DNA from: Sphingobium sp. 66-54
Lineage (GTDB): Bacteria > Pseudomonadota > Alphaproteobacteria > Sphingomonadales > Sphingomonadaceae
NCBI GenBank assembly: GCA_001899715.1
Contig: MKWI01000003.1
Span: forward strand, 248,001 to 312,000
Length of the DNA stretch: 64,000 nt
Reading direction: 5' to 3'
Numbering within the stretch: the first letter of the stretch is position 1; each line of letters opens with the position of its first letter. Shown piece after piece: positions 26,586 through 35,270 of the stretch. Below the pieces are notes generated by a model. The model saw only the letters and a list, made by a program, of their open reading frames with translations, had not been told where the DNA came from and searched no databases. Made by a program: the position numbers and the translations under genes.

Positions 26586-27260
26586 TCAATATGGTCGGAA
26601 AGTGCTGAGTTCGGCAGCAGCCTTCTTTTTATCCGCCAAGGCTTTTTGCGCCGCCAATCTCTGGCGCTCTGCCATGGCCTGCTGCTGTGCCAGCTTTGCT
26701 CTCTGCGCTTCCGCTTCGCGCACCCTTTGTTCCGCTTGCAGGCGGTTTGATCGGGCTGCGGGCATCTCCAAGGTCGCAATCTGCACCGTGCCACCTGAGG
26801 CGGCGAGGCGGATGAACGCATCCCTGTCCAGCGGGCGAACCTCCCCATTGCCGGTGGACACGAATTGCTCATAGCAGAGCGTTTCCACATTCTGCCCGGC
26901 ACCATTCGGCGTGTTGCACGGGAAGTTGTTCCTGAGTTGTCTGCTCATCACGGCTTGGCAAAACTTCATAAGTTCCGAAAGCCGTGGATCGGTCGCTTTG
27001 ACGCCCGAGCGGATCAGCCCTTCAACATTGGCATTTTTCGGAGAAAACGCGGTATCGAGGCATGAACGGGTTTCGACAGGCACAGCGTTCCAACTGCTTC
27101 GAACATCGGCCTGAGTAATGCCTTTAGCAACCACGCCGAAAAGATCGATTACGGCATCTGTAGAAGCTCGCCTATCCTGCGCGAACGCAGACGAGAAACC
27201 GCAGAGCAAAAGCGCAGTACAAAATATAAATTTATCTATGCCTGAATTAACTCGCTTCAT
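26586..27260 (-). CDS. Hypothetical secreted protein with C-terminal coiled coil
   Basis: A 224-residue protein with a signal peptide (FIFCTALLLCGFSSAFAQ) and a compact cysteine-containing domain (residues about 30-125; VAKGITQADVRSSWNAVP, then CLDTAF, KFCQAVM, FPCNT and TLCYEQF). A charged coiled coil rich in Ala, Gln and Lys occupies residues 165-215. The GITxxWN segment resembles part of the next gene (27310), so both may belong to one lysozyme-inhibitor-like superfamily. It probably acts in the periplasm. Function is unknown. Confidence 0.6.
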   Translation of the reverse strand: MKRVNSGIDKFIFCTALLLCGFSSAFAQDRRASTDAVIDLFGVVAKGITQADVRSSWNAVPVETRSCLDTAFSPKNANVEGLIRSGVKATDPRLSELMKFCQAVMSRQLRNNFPCNTPNGAGQNVETLCYEQFVSTGNGEVRPLDRDAFIRLAASGGTVQIATLEMPAARSNRLQAEQRVREAEAQRAKLAQQQAMAERQRLAAQKALADKKKAAAELSTFRPY

Positions 27261-27309
27261 AATACCCCCAAACGCGAAACATCTATACAGTGTTGGTTAG
27301 GTATGCCTG

Positions 27310-28347
27310 TCACCGAGGGAGATATTGCTTTAGCCACTCGATTCTCGATAGGTTGGCCTCCGTATCGCACTTCAATCTCGCAGTTTCTTGCTCGGTGTGA
27401 TCTAGCGAGGCGGATGCAGCCTCCACGCTGCAATTCGCGTCCTTCGATTTAATCCATGCACGCTGCTGCGGCAGAATGTCGGCTCGCGTAGAAGTTTCGA
27501 TGGCATTCCATGCCGCCGTGATGCCCTGCGTGGAGAGCTTGTTGTCAGCGACGGCTTTGTCGTGCGCTGCCTGCTTTTGGGCCGGGGTCTGGGTTTGTAC
27601 CGATCCGTTCTCATCGACTGACGCATTTTCCGTACCAACATCAGTGCCATTATCGGTTGACGAGATCGATGCAGGAGGCTCGCTGGCGTCTGTAGCAGAA
27701 CCATATTCCTGAGGAATATCGACAATACCGGCCTGCTTCATCACCGCGCCGATAGTTGCGCTATCTTCCGAGGCGCAAGATAGGGCCATTGCGCCCCTCT
27801 CCAGATTGAACTCATCGTCGATGATGGAAAATTTCCGAACACAAACTTGCCCACGAAATCCATCCGTCGGATTGACGATATTTAGCTTAGCTTCGAGAAG
27901 GACAGCTGGGAGATTGCGGCCTTTGCTTTTCGCCTCGCCTTGCCAAAGTGGCTCGATAGAAATATCTCCGTCGATGTCGGCCCCGATAACTGCGTTCCGC
28001 ACATCCTTGCCGAGCCCACGAGCAGCCATGGCCCAGATCGAACACGCTTCGCGCTGTTCTCCGGACATCTCCGACAGAAAAAGCCCACCGCCCGGTTTAT
28101 CCGACATGTCGCAAGTAACAAGGATCATTGACCTGCCAGCGTCGCCTAATCCGCCTGACGATTTGAGCATTTCCTGAGAAATTTCTCGGGAGAAAGCGCG
28201 CGATAAGGATTTCTCGAAGGATTCTGTCGCCTTCTCCTGCTCGACTGATATGGAGATCTTGTTATTGTTATCATCACCGCCCTTCGAAGAATTGCAGGCG
28301 GATATCAAAAGAAGGCAAATCAGAGATAAAAATTTGTTGCGAAGCAT
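27310..28347 (-). CDS. Lipoprotein with C-terminal LprI-like domain
   Basis: About 345 residues with a lipoprotein signal (LLLISAC, lipobox Cys at about residue 18), an Asn/Asp-rich linker, and an uncharacterised middle domain. A Ser/Thr/Gly linker around residues 225-260 leads to a C-terminal segment, ILPQQRAWIKSKDANCSVEA with TARLKCDTEANLSRIEWLK. That matches the LprI/DUF1311 family, which includes lysozyme inhibitors. The start at 28347 has GAGGT upstream; a GTG two codons earlier is possible. An envelope-protecting role for the host of the element is a reasonable guess, not shown. Confidence 0.7.
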   Translation of the reverse strand: MLRNKFLSLICLLLISACNSSKGGDDNNNKISISVEQEKATESFEKSLSRAFSREISQEMLKSSGGLGDAGRSMILVTCDMSDKPGGGLFLSEMSGEQREACSIWAMAARGLGKDVRNAVIGADIDGDISIEPLWQGEAKSKGRNLPAVLLEAKLNIVNPTDGFRGQVCVRKFSIIDDEFNLERGAMALSCASEDSATIGAVMKQAGIVDIPQEYGSATDASEPPASISSTDNGTDVGTENASVDENGSVQTQTPAQKQAAHDKAVADNKLSTQGITAAWNAIETSTRADILPQQRAWIKSKDANCSVEAASASLDHTEQETARLKCDTEANLSRIEWLKQYLPR

Positions 28348-28611
28348 GTCCACCTCATGGCACTTCTAATATCCAAGAAACGTCGTGCCATCTTTAGCGA
28401 CTCAATTCATGAATCGTCGACAATATAGAGTCATAACCAATGTTTCTTGGAATATTAGCTTCACTTTGGATAAAACACATATCGCCCTATAGGAAAATCC
28501 GGAAAAAACCCGGGAAATTAGTTAAAAATATACTAACACCCCTTACGGATCGTTATCCGGGTATTTCCCCGATTGCTGGAAATTCAGCCAATGTGATTTA
28601 ATGTCTTGGTG
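28348..28611 (+). promoter_or_regulatory. AT-rich divergent promoter region of the lipoprotein and two-component genes
   Basis: A strongly AT-rich stretch (28420-28560) lies between divergent genes. It contains CGGGAAAT near 28518 and the inverted ATTTCCCCG near 28563, about 38 bases apart, which could form an operator for the adjacent response regulator. No gene is seen. Confidence 0.4.
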
Positions 28612-30171
28612 ATGAATACTCGCACTTCGCTGCCGAAGCGCAGCCTATCCCGGCTGCTATCATGGCCATCCGTGGGGCTATGGCTCGCTTATCTGGTCGC
28701 CTTCAGCATCAGCCACGAAATCGCGCGGATATGGGGCGGGGCCTATTTTTTCAGCCTGTGGTATCCTGCGGCCGGCATCAGGTTCGCCTTTCTCTGGCGC
28801 TATGGCGCGCGATGGACATTCCTTATCGCTGCCGCTGAATTGCTGGCGCAGAGCCTATTGTGGACAGTCATCGAACATCAGGTCGTATCGCCGAGGATGG
28901 CGGTCGACATTATCCTGCCGTCGCTGACCTCCGGCGGCGTCATCGCAGCCATAAGATATGAAAGCCGTCGCAATCCATCCGAACTGGCGATTGCCCCGCT
29001 ACCGCTCGGACTTGCCGCCATATTGACGCCGACATTCACCGCGCTTGTTCGAGGCGGATGGGAATGGGTGTCATCCCATTACGATGCTTCGGCCACCTTC
29101 CTTCCCACCTCCATATTCCTGTTAGGGGATATGCTGGGCATTCTAATCGTCGCGCCATTCCTGCTGTGGCTGAGCGAAGGCAAAGGCAGGTGGGGCGAGT
29201 TGAGGCTGTCCTGGCCTGATCTAAGACAGGCTGCCCTTGTGTTTGCGCTAGGGTGGTCGCTTGCTCTGCTGCTGCCTGATCTCCGGCTAATGCCCATCAT
29301 GCTTTCGATGACATGGCTGGGATTGCGTTACGGCAGCAAAGGGGCATGGATCGCCATTATTCTCTCCAGCGGTGTGACGCTGTTCTGGTCTGCCAAGGTG
29401 CCGGATATTCCCACGCAGATCGGGCTTCACATCGGCTTGGCCGTGGCTGCCGTATCGGCCTATCTGGCGGGTAGCTATACCGATGCCCAGCAGGCCGCAC
29501 GAGAGATTATCGCCCGCCGCGACCGGCTTCTATTTCAGGCCGAGCGGCTGAAAACATTGCGCGCTATGTCTGTCGCGGTGATCCATGAAATCAGCCAGCC
29601 CCTTTCCACGCTCGCCATCGAAAGCCGTCATCTCGCGGCCATCAGTCGAAATGATACAGAGATTGCTGGGAGCGCCGCGCTGATTGCCCGCAAGGTCGAA
29701 ACATTGTCCACGACGATACGTCGCCTGCGCCGCTTCGGCGGACGCGCCGTGGATGAGCCATCGCCCTTGTCGCTGGGCTTATTGCTGAGCGAAGTGGTGA
29801 AACTTGCCATCGGAGAAACTGGCCAGAAGCTGGACAGGGCTCAATTGATCGTGCCCGCAACGGACGTTTTTGTGGTGGGACAGGAAATCGAGCTGACCCA
29901 GGCCTTTCTCAATCTTGTCCGCAACGCGATGAGCGCGTCGCCGACTCGTCCGATCACAATCCTTCTGTCAAGCAACGCACAAGGCGCGAGTATCATGATC
30001 GCCAACCCCCATGCGAACGTCGTTTCGGATTCGGGCGGCTTCGGCGTAGGCAGCCTGATCGCACGGGCCATCATCATGGCGCATGGCGGCACTCTGATCC
30101 GCAAGGACGGGAGGGATGGCCTGATCCGTCATGAAGTGTGCCTGCCAATTATCGAGACCCCTCATGAGTAA
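28612..30171 (+). CDS. MASE1-type membrane sensor histidine kinase
   Basis: A 519-residue kinase. Residues 1-300 are a MASE1-like sensor with about eight membrane helices (FFSLWYPAAGIRFAFLWRYG is a typical opening). A dimerisation helix with the phospho-acceptor His325 in VIHEISQPLSTL follows, then the ATP-binding domain with the N-box LNLVRNAMSA and a G-box GGFGVGSLIARAIIMAHGG. The MASE1 input senses an unknown small ligand or membrane state. The stop overlaps the regulator start by eight bases. I used the ATG at 28612; TTG and GTG codons just upstream are in frame. Confidence 0.9.
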   Translation: MNTRTSLPKRSLSRLLSWPSVGLWLAYLVAFSISHEIARIWGGAYFFSLWYPAAGIRFAFLWRYGARWTFLIAAAELLAQSLLWTVIEHQVVSPRMAVDIILPSLTSGGVIAAIRYESRRNPSELAIAPLPLGLAAILTPTFTALVRGGWEWVSSHYDASATFLPTSIFLLGDMLGILIVAPFLLWLSEGKGRWGELRLSWPDLRQAALVFALGWSLALLLPDLRLMPIMLSMTWLGLRYGSKGAWIAIILSSGVTLFWSAKVPDIPTQIGLHIGLAVAAVSAYLAGSYTDAQQAAREIIARRDRLLFQAERLKTLRAMSVAVIHEISQPLSTLAIESRHLAAISRNDTEIAGSAALIARKVETLSTTIRRLRRFGGRAVDEPSPLSLGLLLSEVVKLAIGETGQKLDRAQLIVPATDVFVVGQEIELTQAFLNLVRNAMSASPTRPITILLSSNAQGASIMIANPHANVVSDSGGFGVGSLIARAIIMAHGGTLIRKDGRDGLIRHEVCLPIIETPHE

Positions 30172-30757
30172 AAATCTCTCTGCTCTTGTCCATGTCGTGG
30201 ACGATGATGAGGATTTGGGCGAGGCAGTCGTTCGCCTGCTGATCCGTCACGGCTATCAGGCGGAATCATTTGTCGCCCCGGAAATGATGCTGGACGCCTG
30301 CGCTCGACAGGAATGTCAGTGCGTCGTCACCGACATCATGATGGGAGAAATGGACGGATTTGCATTGGCTGATGCTCTGCGCGCACGCAATCCAGCGGTC
30401 GCCATCATCTTCATGACGGCGTGGCCCACCACCGCCAATGCCGTGGATGCAGTGCGTCGCTATGGCGGCCTGGATTATCTGGAAAAGCCGATTGACGAAG
30501 CGCGCTTGCTTGCGGCTATCGCTGAGGGCGTTGCGTGGAGCAGGAGGCGTGGCGCGGCACTGATCCGCATGGATCGTTTGACAGCGCGGGAAAGGCAGGT
30601 TCTCAATTTACTGGCGGCGGGCATGAGCAACAAGCGAGTCGCGGCCAGTCTGGAACTCAGCACCAAAACCGTGGAAGATCACCGTGCCGCCGTTATGGCT
30701 AAGACCGGCACCAGTAGCATTGCCGATCTGATTGCACTGGTCAGGGACGCGCAATAG
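30164..30757 (+). CDS. FixJ/NarL-type response regulator
   Basis: A 197-residue response regulator: acidic pocket DDDEDLG, phospho-acceptor Asp57 in CVVTDIMMGEMDG, conserved Thr in IIFMTAWP and Lys in LEKPIDEARL. A C-terminal LuxR-type domain follows (LTARERQVLNLLAAGMSNKR then LSTKTVEDHRAAVM). It is the cognate partner of the preceding MASE1 kinase, and the coding regions overlap by eight bases. The FixJ-type linker and output suggest activation of a few promoters, possibly inside the element. Confidence 0.92.
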   Translation: MSKNLSALVHVVDDDEDLGEAVVRLLIRHGYQAESFVAPEMMLDACARQECQCVVTDIMMGEMDGFALADALRARNPAVAIIFMTAWPTTANAVDAVRRYGGLDYLEKPIDEARLLAAIAEGVAWSRRRGAALIRMDRLTARERQVLNLLAAGMSNKRVAASLELSTKTVEDHRAAVMAKTGTSSIADLIALVRDAQ

Positions 30758-30778
30758 CGCCCCTGACTATCTGTTTCC

Positions 30779-31240
30779 TTATCGGGCCGTTGCCGTCTTG
30801 GACTTGGGCTTGAAGTTAGCACGGCGGGCATCGCGGGCGGCGTTAAGCTGGGGGTCCAGTTCGCCCGCGCTGATCGCCTCAACGATCGACGCGATGAGGC
30901 TGGGCAACTCCGCGAGATTCTCGACCTCCACGGCGTTCATGCCCTTCGTGAATTCCAACGGCTTACCGCCGTAGCGCATCTGGAAAAACATCTTGCCAGC
31001 CGCATCCGTGAACCAGCCCTTACGGACATGGCGCGGCGCATCGACGCGGATATTTTCACCCTCCGCGTTCTTGCGCGTTACCTTCTTGGTCGCGACAAAA
31101 GGCGTTCCGCTGATTTCCGCTTCCGCAAGGGCCTTCTGTTCGTTGAGATAGCGGACGAGCTTGCCGCGCAGCATCTGCTCGGGCGTCAGGGGCGCATTGC
31201 GGGTGGCAGCAGTCAGCTTGAGTGTCTTGAGGATCGACAT
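30779..31240 (-). CDS. DUF6641 family protein
   Basis: A 153-residue basic protein beginning MSILKTLKLTAATRNAPLTP, with RGKLVRYLNEQKALAEAEIS, KGWFTDAAGKMFFQMRYGGK and VEVENLAELPSLI. This matches the DUF6641 group, small proteins encoded on phages, plasmids and integrated elements. AAGGAG lies at good spacing before the ATG at 31240. It is convergent with the response-regulator gene. Function is unknown; the many basic residues would allow nucleic-acid binding. Confidence 0.75.
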   Translation of the reverse strand: MSILKTLKLTAATRNAPLTPEQMLRGKLVRYLNEQKALAEAEISGTPFVATKKVTRKNAEGENIRVDAPRHVRKGWFTDAAGKMFFQMRYGGKPLEFTKGMNAVEVENLAELPSLIASIVEAISAGELDPQLNAARDARRANFKPKSKTATAR

Positions 31241-31462
31241 TTTCGATTGCTCCTTGGCCGTTATGGTCAAGGTCAGTCGATGGCATCGTCGTTCAGACGG
31301 TCGATTGAAATCAGAAACACCGCTTTGCGCCCTCATTTCTGACGTTCGGCGGAACCGCTGGCGATCCCGAAAGCAGCCGTTCGTCAGATGCAGGCCAGTA
31401 TGGCAGCTGTTGGGTGGGACGCCGTATGGCTGCTTGATCAGTAGCAGAAACGCGTTCTTTGC

Positions 31463-32983
31463 TCAGATATAGTGTCGAAACGGCAAGGGCGGTGGGTCGA
31501 GTTCCGGCGGAATCGCCGTAAGCACGCGACCAACGCGATCGGCAAATCGGAGGGTAACCGGCATGCCGTCGGCATATAGACAAGCGTTGAAGTTCACCTT
31601 GGTGAGCGCCAGGACATCGGTCATGACAGTGCGCAAGTCGGCATCACCGCGACAGATATCAATAAGCAACGGATTCGGGACCTCGCGTCCCTGGTAGGTC
31701 TGAAGTCGCGGCACGAAACCTAGAGTCCAGAGCAGGCCCATCCGCTCGGAGAAGGGCATGGCCATTCCTCTGAGCGATGTATAGCGATCGTCGCGATAGA
31801 GTTTGCGCAACCCGTTTCGCTTGATCCGCACGCCAACGAGAGCAGTGCCTTCAGGCACTCCCGCCTGGAAGCCTGCCCATTCGGCATCGTTGAACCGCGC
31901 GCGACCATGGATGAAGATTTCCTTCGGTGCCTCTCCATGCTGAGAATGATAGCCGGCGATGGCCTTGCGGATCAGCGCTTCGGCATGTGCCTCGTCGAGA
32001 TGATATTCTCGCGTCTCGTCGCTGTACCAGTCGCCAACTGCTCCCTTGAAGACAAGGCCGTCGCCGTCAGACAGGAACATCTGCGCACCACAACACGCCT
32101 GGCTACCTGACCGCTCGTCGAGCTTCTTGTAGACCATGCCGAGATAGCAGACGCCGTGTCGAATGCCATCGAGGCGCCAGGGCTGGCCGCCCCCCTTGTA
32201 GAACGCTCCCGTCGCCAAGTTCCAGGCGATATCGACAGGATCTTGCAACATGCGCGCCGGTGCACCGTTAGGCCGGGTGAAAGCGTGAGGAGCGAGCGTC
32301 GTCTCGCGCACGACCTGGATTACAGCGCGCGAAGCGAGCAGACGCCCTTTCAACTGGTCACGAAAGTCTCGCGCGTAACGGTGCATCTCAGCACTTTTGT
32401 TCACCTCTTCGAGGAAGGCGAAATAGGGTTCGGAGGCCAGTGTCTGTGCTTGCTTTCGGCTGAGCGCCTCATCCTGATTGGTCCGCTCAGCCATAGGGAC
32501 CGTCGATTTTGGCCGGCCTCGCTCATAGACAGACTCCGGGATCACCACAAACCACATGTCAACCGGATAGTCTTCCTCGGTTACGTAGCGCGCGATTTGG
32601 CTTTGGTAGAGGCCGACTGTATTGTAGATTCGCTGGTGGCCGTCGGCGTGTCGAAGTGCCTCGTCAATGTCCTTCGGATCGATCGCAAGTGACGCTACGG
32701 GCTGCTCAGACCAACTGCATTTAAAGGTCGCCTCGAAGCCAGGGAACATAGACTGTTTTGGGTCTCCTTCCCGTGAGACCGGCACCGCGCCTTGAATCGA
32801 GGCGACCCACTGGCGCAAATAGCGAAGCCCGTCCGGAGTCCCTATCGCGCCGACTCGGAGCGTCTTGGGCTGACGATGGTCATGAACAGGCCCGAAAGCC
32901 GTGAGGCCGTCCTTTGGATGCTCCATGGATTGCCCGTAACCGAACACGCATCTGGGCTCCGGAATGTACCAAAGAGCGGTCAT
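31463..32983 (-). CDS. Short prokaryotic Argonaute (MID-PIWI) of a SPARTA system
   Basis: A 506-residue short Argonaute with MID and PIWI domains and no N or PAZ domain. It opens YIPEPRCVFGYGQSMEHPKD with GLTAFGPV, and has MFPGFEATFKCSW, the MID region, then VCYLGMVYKKLD, AQMFLSDGDGLVFKGAVGDW, EIFIHGRARFNDAEW and GFVPRLQTYQGREVPNPLL, ending ACLYADGMPVTLRFADRVG. These blocks match the Argonaute of the SPARTA systems described from Maribacter and Crenotalea. In short pAgos the PIWI slicer tetrad is lost; guide-RNA-directed recognition of DNA instead activates the partner NADase. The start overlaps the TIR-APAZ stop (ATGA), so the two subunits are made together as a heterodimer. Confidence 0.95.
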   Translation of the reverse strand: MTALWYIPEPRCVFGYGQSMEHPKDGLTAFGPVHDHRQPKTLRVGAIGTPDGLRYLRQWVASIQGAVPVSREGDPKQSMFPGFEATFKCSWSEQPVASLAIDPKDIDEALRHADGHQRIYNTVGLYQSQIARYVTEEDYPVDMWFVVIPESVYERGRPKSTVPMAERTNQDEALSRKQAQTLASEPYFAFLEEVNKSAEMHRYARDFRDQLKGRLLASRAVIQVVRETTLAPHAFTRPNGAPARMLQDPVDIAWNLATGAFYKGGGQPWRLDGIRHGVCYLGMVYKKLDERSGSQACCGAQMFLSDGDGLVFKGAVGDWYSDETREYHLDEAHAEALIRKAIAGYHSQHGEAPKEIFIHGRARFNDAEWAGFQAGVPEGTALVGVRIKRNGLRKLYRDDRYTSLRGMAMPFSERMGLLWTLGFVPRLQTYQGREVPNPLLIDICRGDADLRTVMTDVLALTKVNFNACLYADGMPVTLRFADRVGRVLTAIPPELDPPPLPFRHYI

Positions 32984-34473
32984 TGCGCTTCCTCGTCCTC
33001 AAGATCATCCCAGCCCTCGACCGCCGTACCGGCCTCCGGATCCTCTTCTGGAACCTCTTCATCAGACTTGGGATCAGGCTCGACTTCGGCGACGGGCTCT
33101 GTGCCCGTCGGTCGGACGCGGGCCTTGGTCGGCGGCGGATCGAACGATACTGGGCTCGTATAACGCTCAGGCCGAGTGTCGATAATGCAGACTTGGTCTT
33201 TTGATACCGGCATCTCGATGCGTCCATCATCATCAGAGAGACGCGCAAAATAGGCGAGATGCAGCGTCCGCCATTGCTCATTGAACCACTGCTTGCAGAA
33301 ACTACGGCGGATTTTGTGCGCCTTATCTGGATCACCCAGTAAGTTTCGGCCATTGGTAGTAAAGGCGACATGGGCCTCGACATGTGCCTCATCCACATTT
33401 CCAAGCGCGAATTGTAGCCGCGGCGCATAATGCCAGTGCATCGCGATAACCCGCGTCTCGCCCGACTTTTTGGTCTTCACGCCATAGAGAAAGCGCTTGC
33501 GTGGCCGCCCATCGAAGTCGGTGAACCGTACGAAATTGCCCTCAATGGTGCCGGCCGGCCAGAACCAACCGCTGCGGCCGGACGCAAGCGTGAGGGGCTC
33601 GAGGCCCCGGTGGAGACAGAACCGGTCCCAAGCCTGCCGCAGCATGTTGACGACATGGTTGGACGCGTCTCGCCGGGCGACTACCGGATCGCCTCGCTTA
33701 GGCCGTCCTTCCAAAAAGGCTTCGATCTCCATCTCGGCACGCAGCGTGATTTGCATCTCAGCTGGCAGATAAGTGCGCATCTCCTCCAGGCCAGCGAAGG
33801 TGACAAGCAAGGCGTCATGTCTGACGCTCGGCACTGGCAGCATGTCGGGAATCTTTTTGAGTGTCTCAGCACTTACTCGCAGATTGTAAAAGCGCACATG
33901 AGACGGCAGCGCTTCGAGCCCGAGTGAGTTCGTCATGAGTTCGGCGTTTCGCTCGATCACCCGATGCCGCCCCTCGAACCAGTCGGAGACCCATTGGCCG
34001 ACCGCCTGCGGCTCAGCGCTCTTTGGAAATTCGTCGCGCGCGAGCAGCTTAAGCAGCCTCGCGAGCCCGTCAGCCCACGAAGGATGGAAGGCGATCGCAT
34101 TCTGCCGCGCGACTTGCATGGGGAGGTCACTTCGCTGGAGTGGTGCGAGTGTTATAGGGACGATGAACTTGTCATGCTCGATCCCGAGGCCCTCGGCGGT
34201 CGCAGCGGCGCGCTCTATCTCGTCAAGCACGCCGTTTTTCGAGCGCGTTACCTTGGAGACGATAGCGACTGTCTTTCCAATCACCGTATCAAAAGCTTGC
34301 TCAATACCGCTCCAGAACCGCTCACCCCCAATCAGCTGTGTGGCCTCTGACCAGACGCGATATCCGGCATTAGCTAACTGCACACCGAGCCAGACGGCGA
34401 ATTCGGTGTCCTCTGGCATAGCGTGACTGAGAAAGATGACATCCCTTGGCACCTTTGCGCTCGCATTGTTCAA
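32980..34473 (-). CDS. TIR-APAZ NADase subunit of a SPARTA system
   Basis: About 497 residues (TTG start at 34473 with GAGGG upstream; frame open to a TTG at 34518). The TIR domain begins VIFLSHAMPEDTEFAVWLGV, with YRVWSEATQLIGGERFW. The likely catalytic Glu is in VLDEIERAA, equivalent in position to Glu77 of Maribacter SPARTA. From about residue 155 an APAZ domain follows, with LPSHVRFYNLRV and RRSFCKQWFNEQWRTLHLAY. The last 35 residues are highly acidic (DPKSDEEVPEEDPEAG), like the C-terminal tail that occupies the nucleic-acid channel in the inactive complex. On invader detection the complex oligomerises and degrades NAD(P)+. Confidence 0.93.
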   Translation of the reverse strand: MNNASAKVPRDVIFLSHAMPEDTEFAVWLGVQLANAGYRVWSEATQLIGGERFWSGIEQAFDTVIGKTVAIVSKVTRSKNGVLDEIERAAATAEGLGIEHDKFIVPITLAPLQRSDLPMQVARQNAIAFHPSWADGLARLLKLLARDEFPKSAEPQAVGQWVSDWFEGRHRVIERNAELMTNSLGLEALPSHVRFYNLRVSAETLKKIPDMLPVPSVRHDALLVTFAGLEEMRTYLPAEMQITLRAEMEIEAFLEGRPKRGDPVVARRDASNHVVNMLRQAWDRFCLHRGLEPLTLASGRSGWFWPAGTIEGNFVRFTDFDGRPRKRFLYGVKTKKSGETRVIAMHWHYAPRLQFALGNVDEAHVEAHVAFTTNGRNLLGDPDKAHKIRRSFCKQWFNEQWRTLHLAYFARLSDDDGRIEMPVSKDQVCIIDTRPERYTSPVSFDPPPTKARVRPTGTEPVAEVEPDPKSDEEVPEEDPEAGTAVEGWDDLEDEEAQ

Positions 34474-34595
34474 AACCCGGCCCTCACACCATTGGTCGCC
34501 TGTTATCGACGAGTTCAAGCGTCAGCAATTTGCTATTCCATGCTTGGATCGTTCGTGCTTCTTCTATTCCCGCCTACCACACATGAAAGGGGCCT

Positions 34596-35270
34596 ATGGC
34601 ATTGAAAGAGGAGAGCCTAGTGGCGCTTAGAGTGGCGCACCTGAGCATGATCCAAGGCGTCATCGCCCGCATGTCTGGGTTCAGCGCCAGCGCGAAGACG
34701 TTCACTATCACCATCCTCGCGGGGCTCGCTGCTATTTCGCTTCAAGCGGATGCCGCACAGCTGGGCGTGATTGCGATGATCTCGGCCATCGCCCTATTCC
34801 TCGTCGATACCTACTACATGACCTTGGAGGTGCGCTTCCGCAATTTCTACGACGAGGTGGCGGCGCGCGATTTGGATCAAGCGTCCAATCTGAAGATCGC
34901 ACCATCCGTCAACCCGGGCGACACGAAGAGGGCCATCAACAGCAAGTCAAACTGGCTCTTTTATGGACCGGTTTTGTTCGCCAGCACCCTCTTCATCTGC
35001 TACGGTCTGATCCATGAGCGGAAATCCGAACGACTTTCTCGATCCGATACTCCGCGCGTTGAGCGACCCGCCGACACCGGCTCTGCCGTCGCAGGAAAAC
35101 GCGTTGAGTCGTCTGTTCAACCCACCGCCGCCACCAAGGGGGATATTGGGCGCTTACCTGGACAATCAATCGGCGCCGCCGGCGCTGAGCGGATTGTTCG
35201 GGGCGAACCCGCAGCCGAACGCTCTGGGCGGCCTGTTCGGGCTGAAGCCGCAGGCAGCACCCCCCGTTAG
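34596..35270 (+). CDS. Three-helix membrane protein preceding a TIR protein (candidate effector)
   Basis: A 224-residue protein. Residues 1-25 are amphipathic (LVALRVAHLSMIQGVIARMS). Two close membrane helices follow (TFTITILAGLAAISLQAD and LGVIAMISAIALFLVDTYYM), then LEVRFRNFYDEVAARDLD, and a third helix (WLFYGPVLFASTLFICYGLI). AAAGGGG precedes the ATG. From residue 140 on, a 85-residue Arg/Ser/Gly-rich tail is encoded in the same DNA as the start of the next gene in another frame. The family is often seen next to TIR proteins but has no assigned function as far as I know. A membrane effector activated by a TIR-made signal is a reasonable hypothesis. Confidence 0.72.
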   Translation: MALKEESLVALRVAHLSMIQGVIARMSGFSASAKTFTITILAGLAAISLQADAAQLGVIAMISAIALFLVDTYYMTLEVRFRNFYDEVAARDLDQASNLKIAPSVNPGDTKRAINSKSNWLFYGPVLFASTLFICYGLIHERKSERLSRSDTPRVERPADTGSAVAGKRVESSVQPTAATKGDIGRLPGQSIGAAGAERIVRGEPAAERSGRPVRAEAAGSTPR

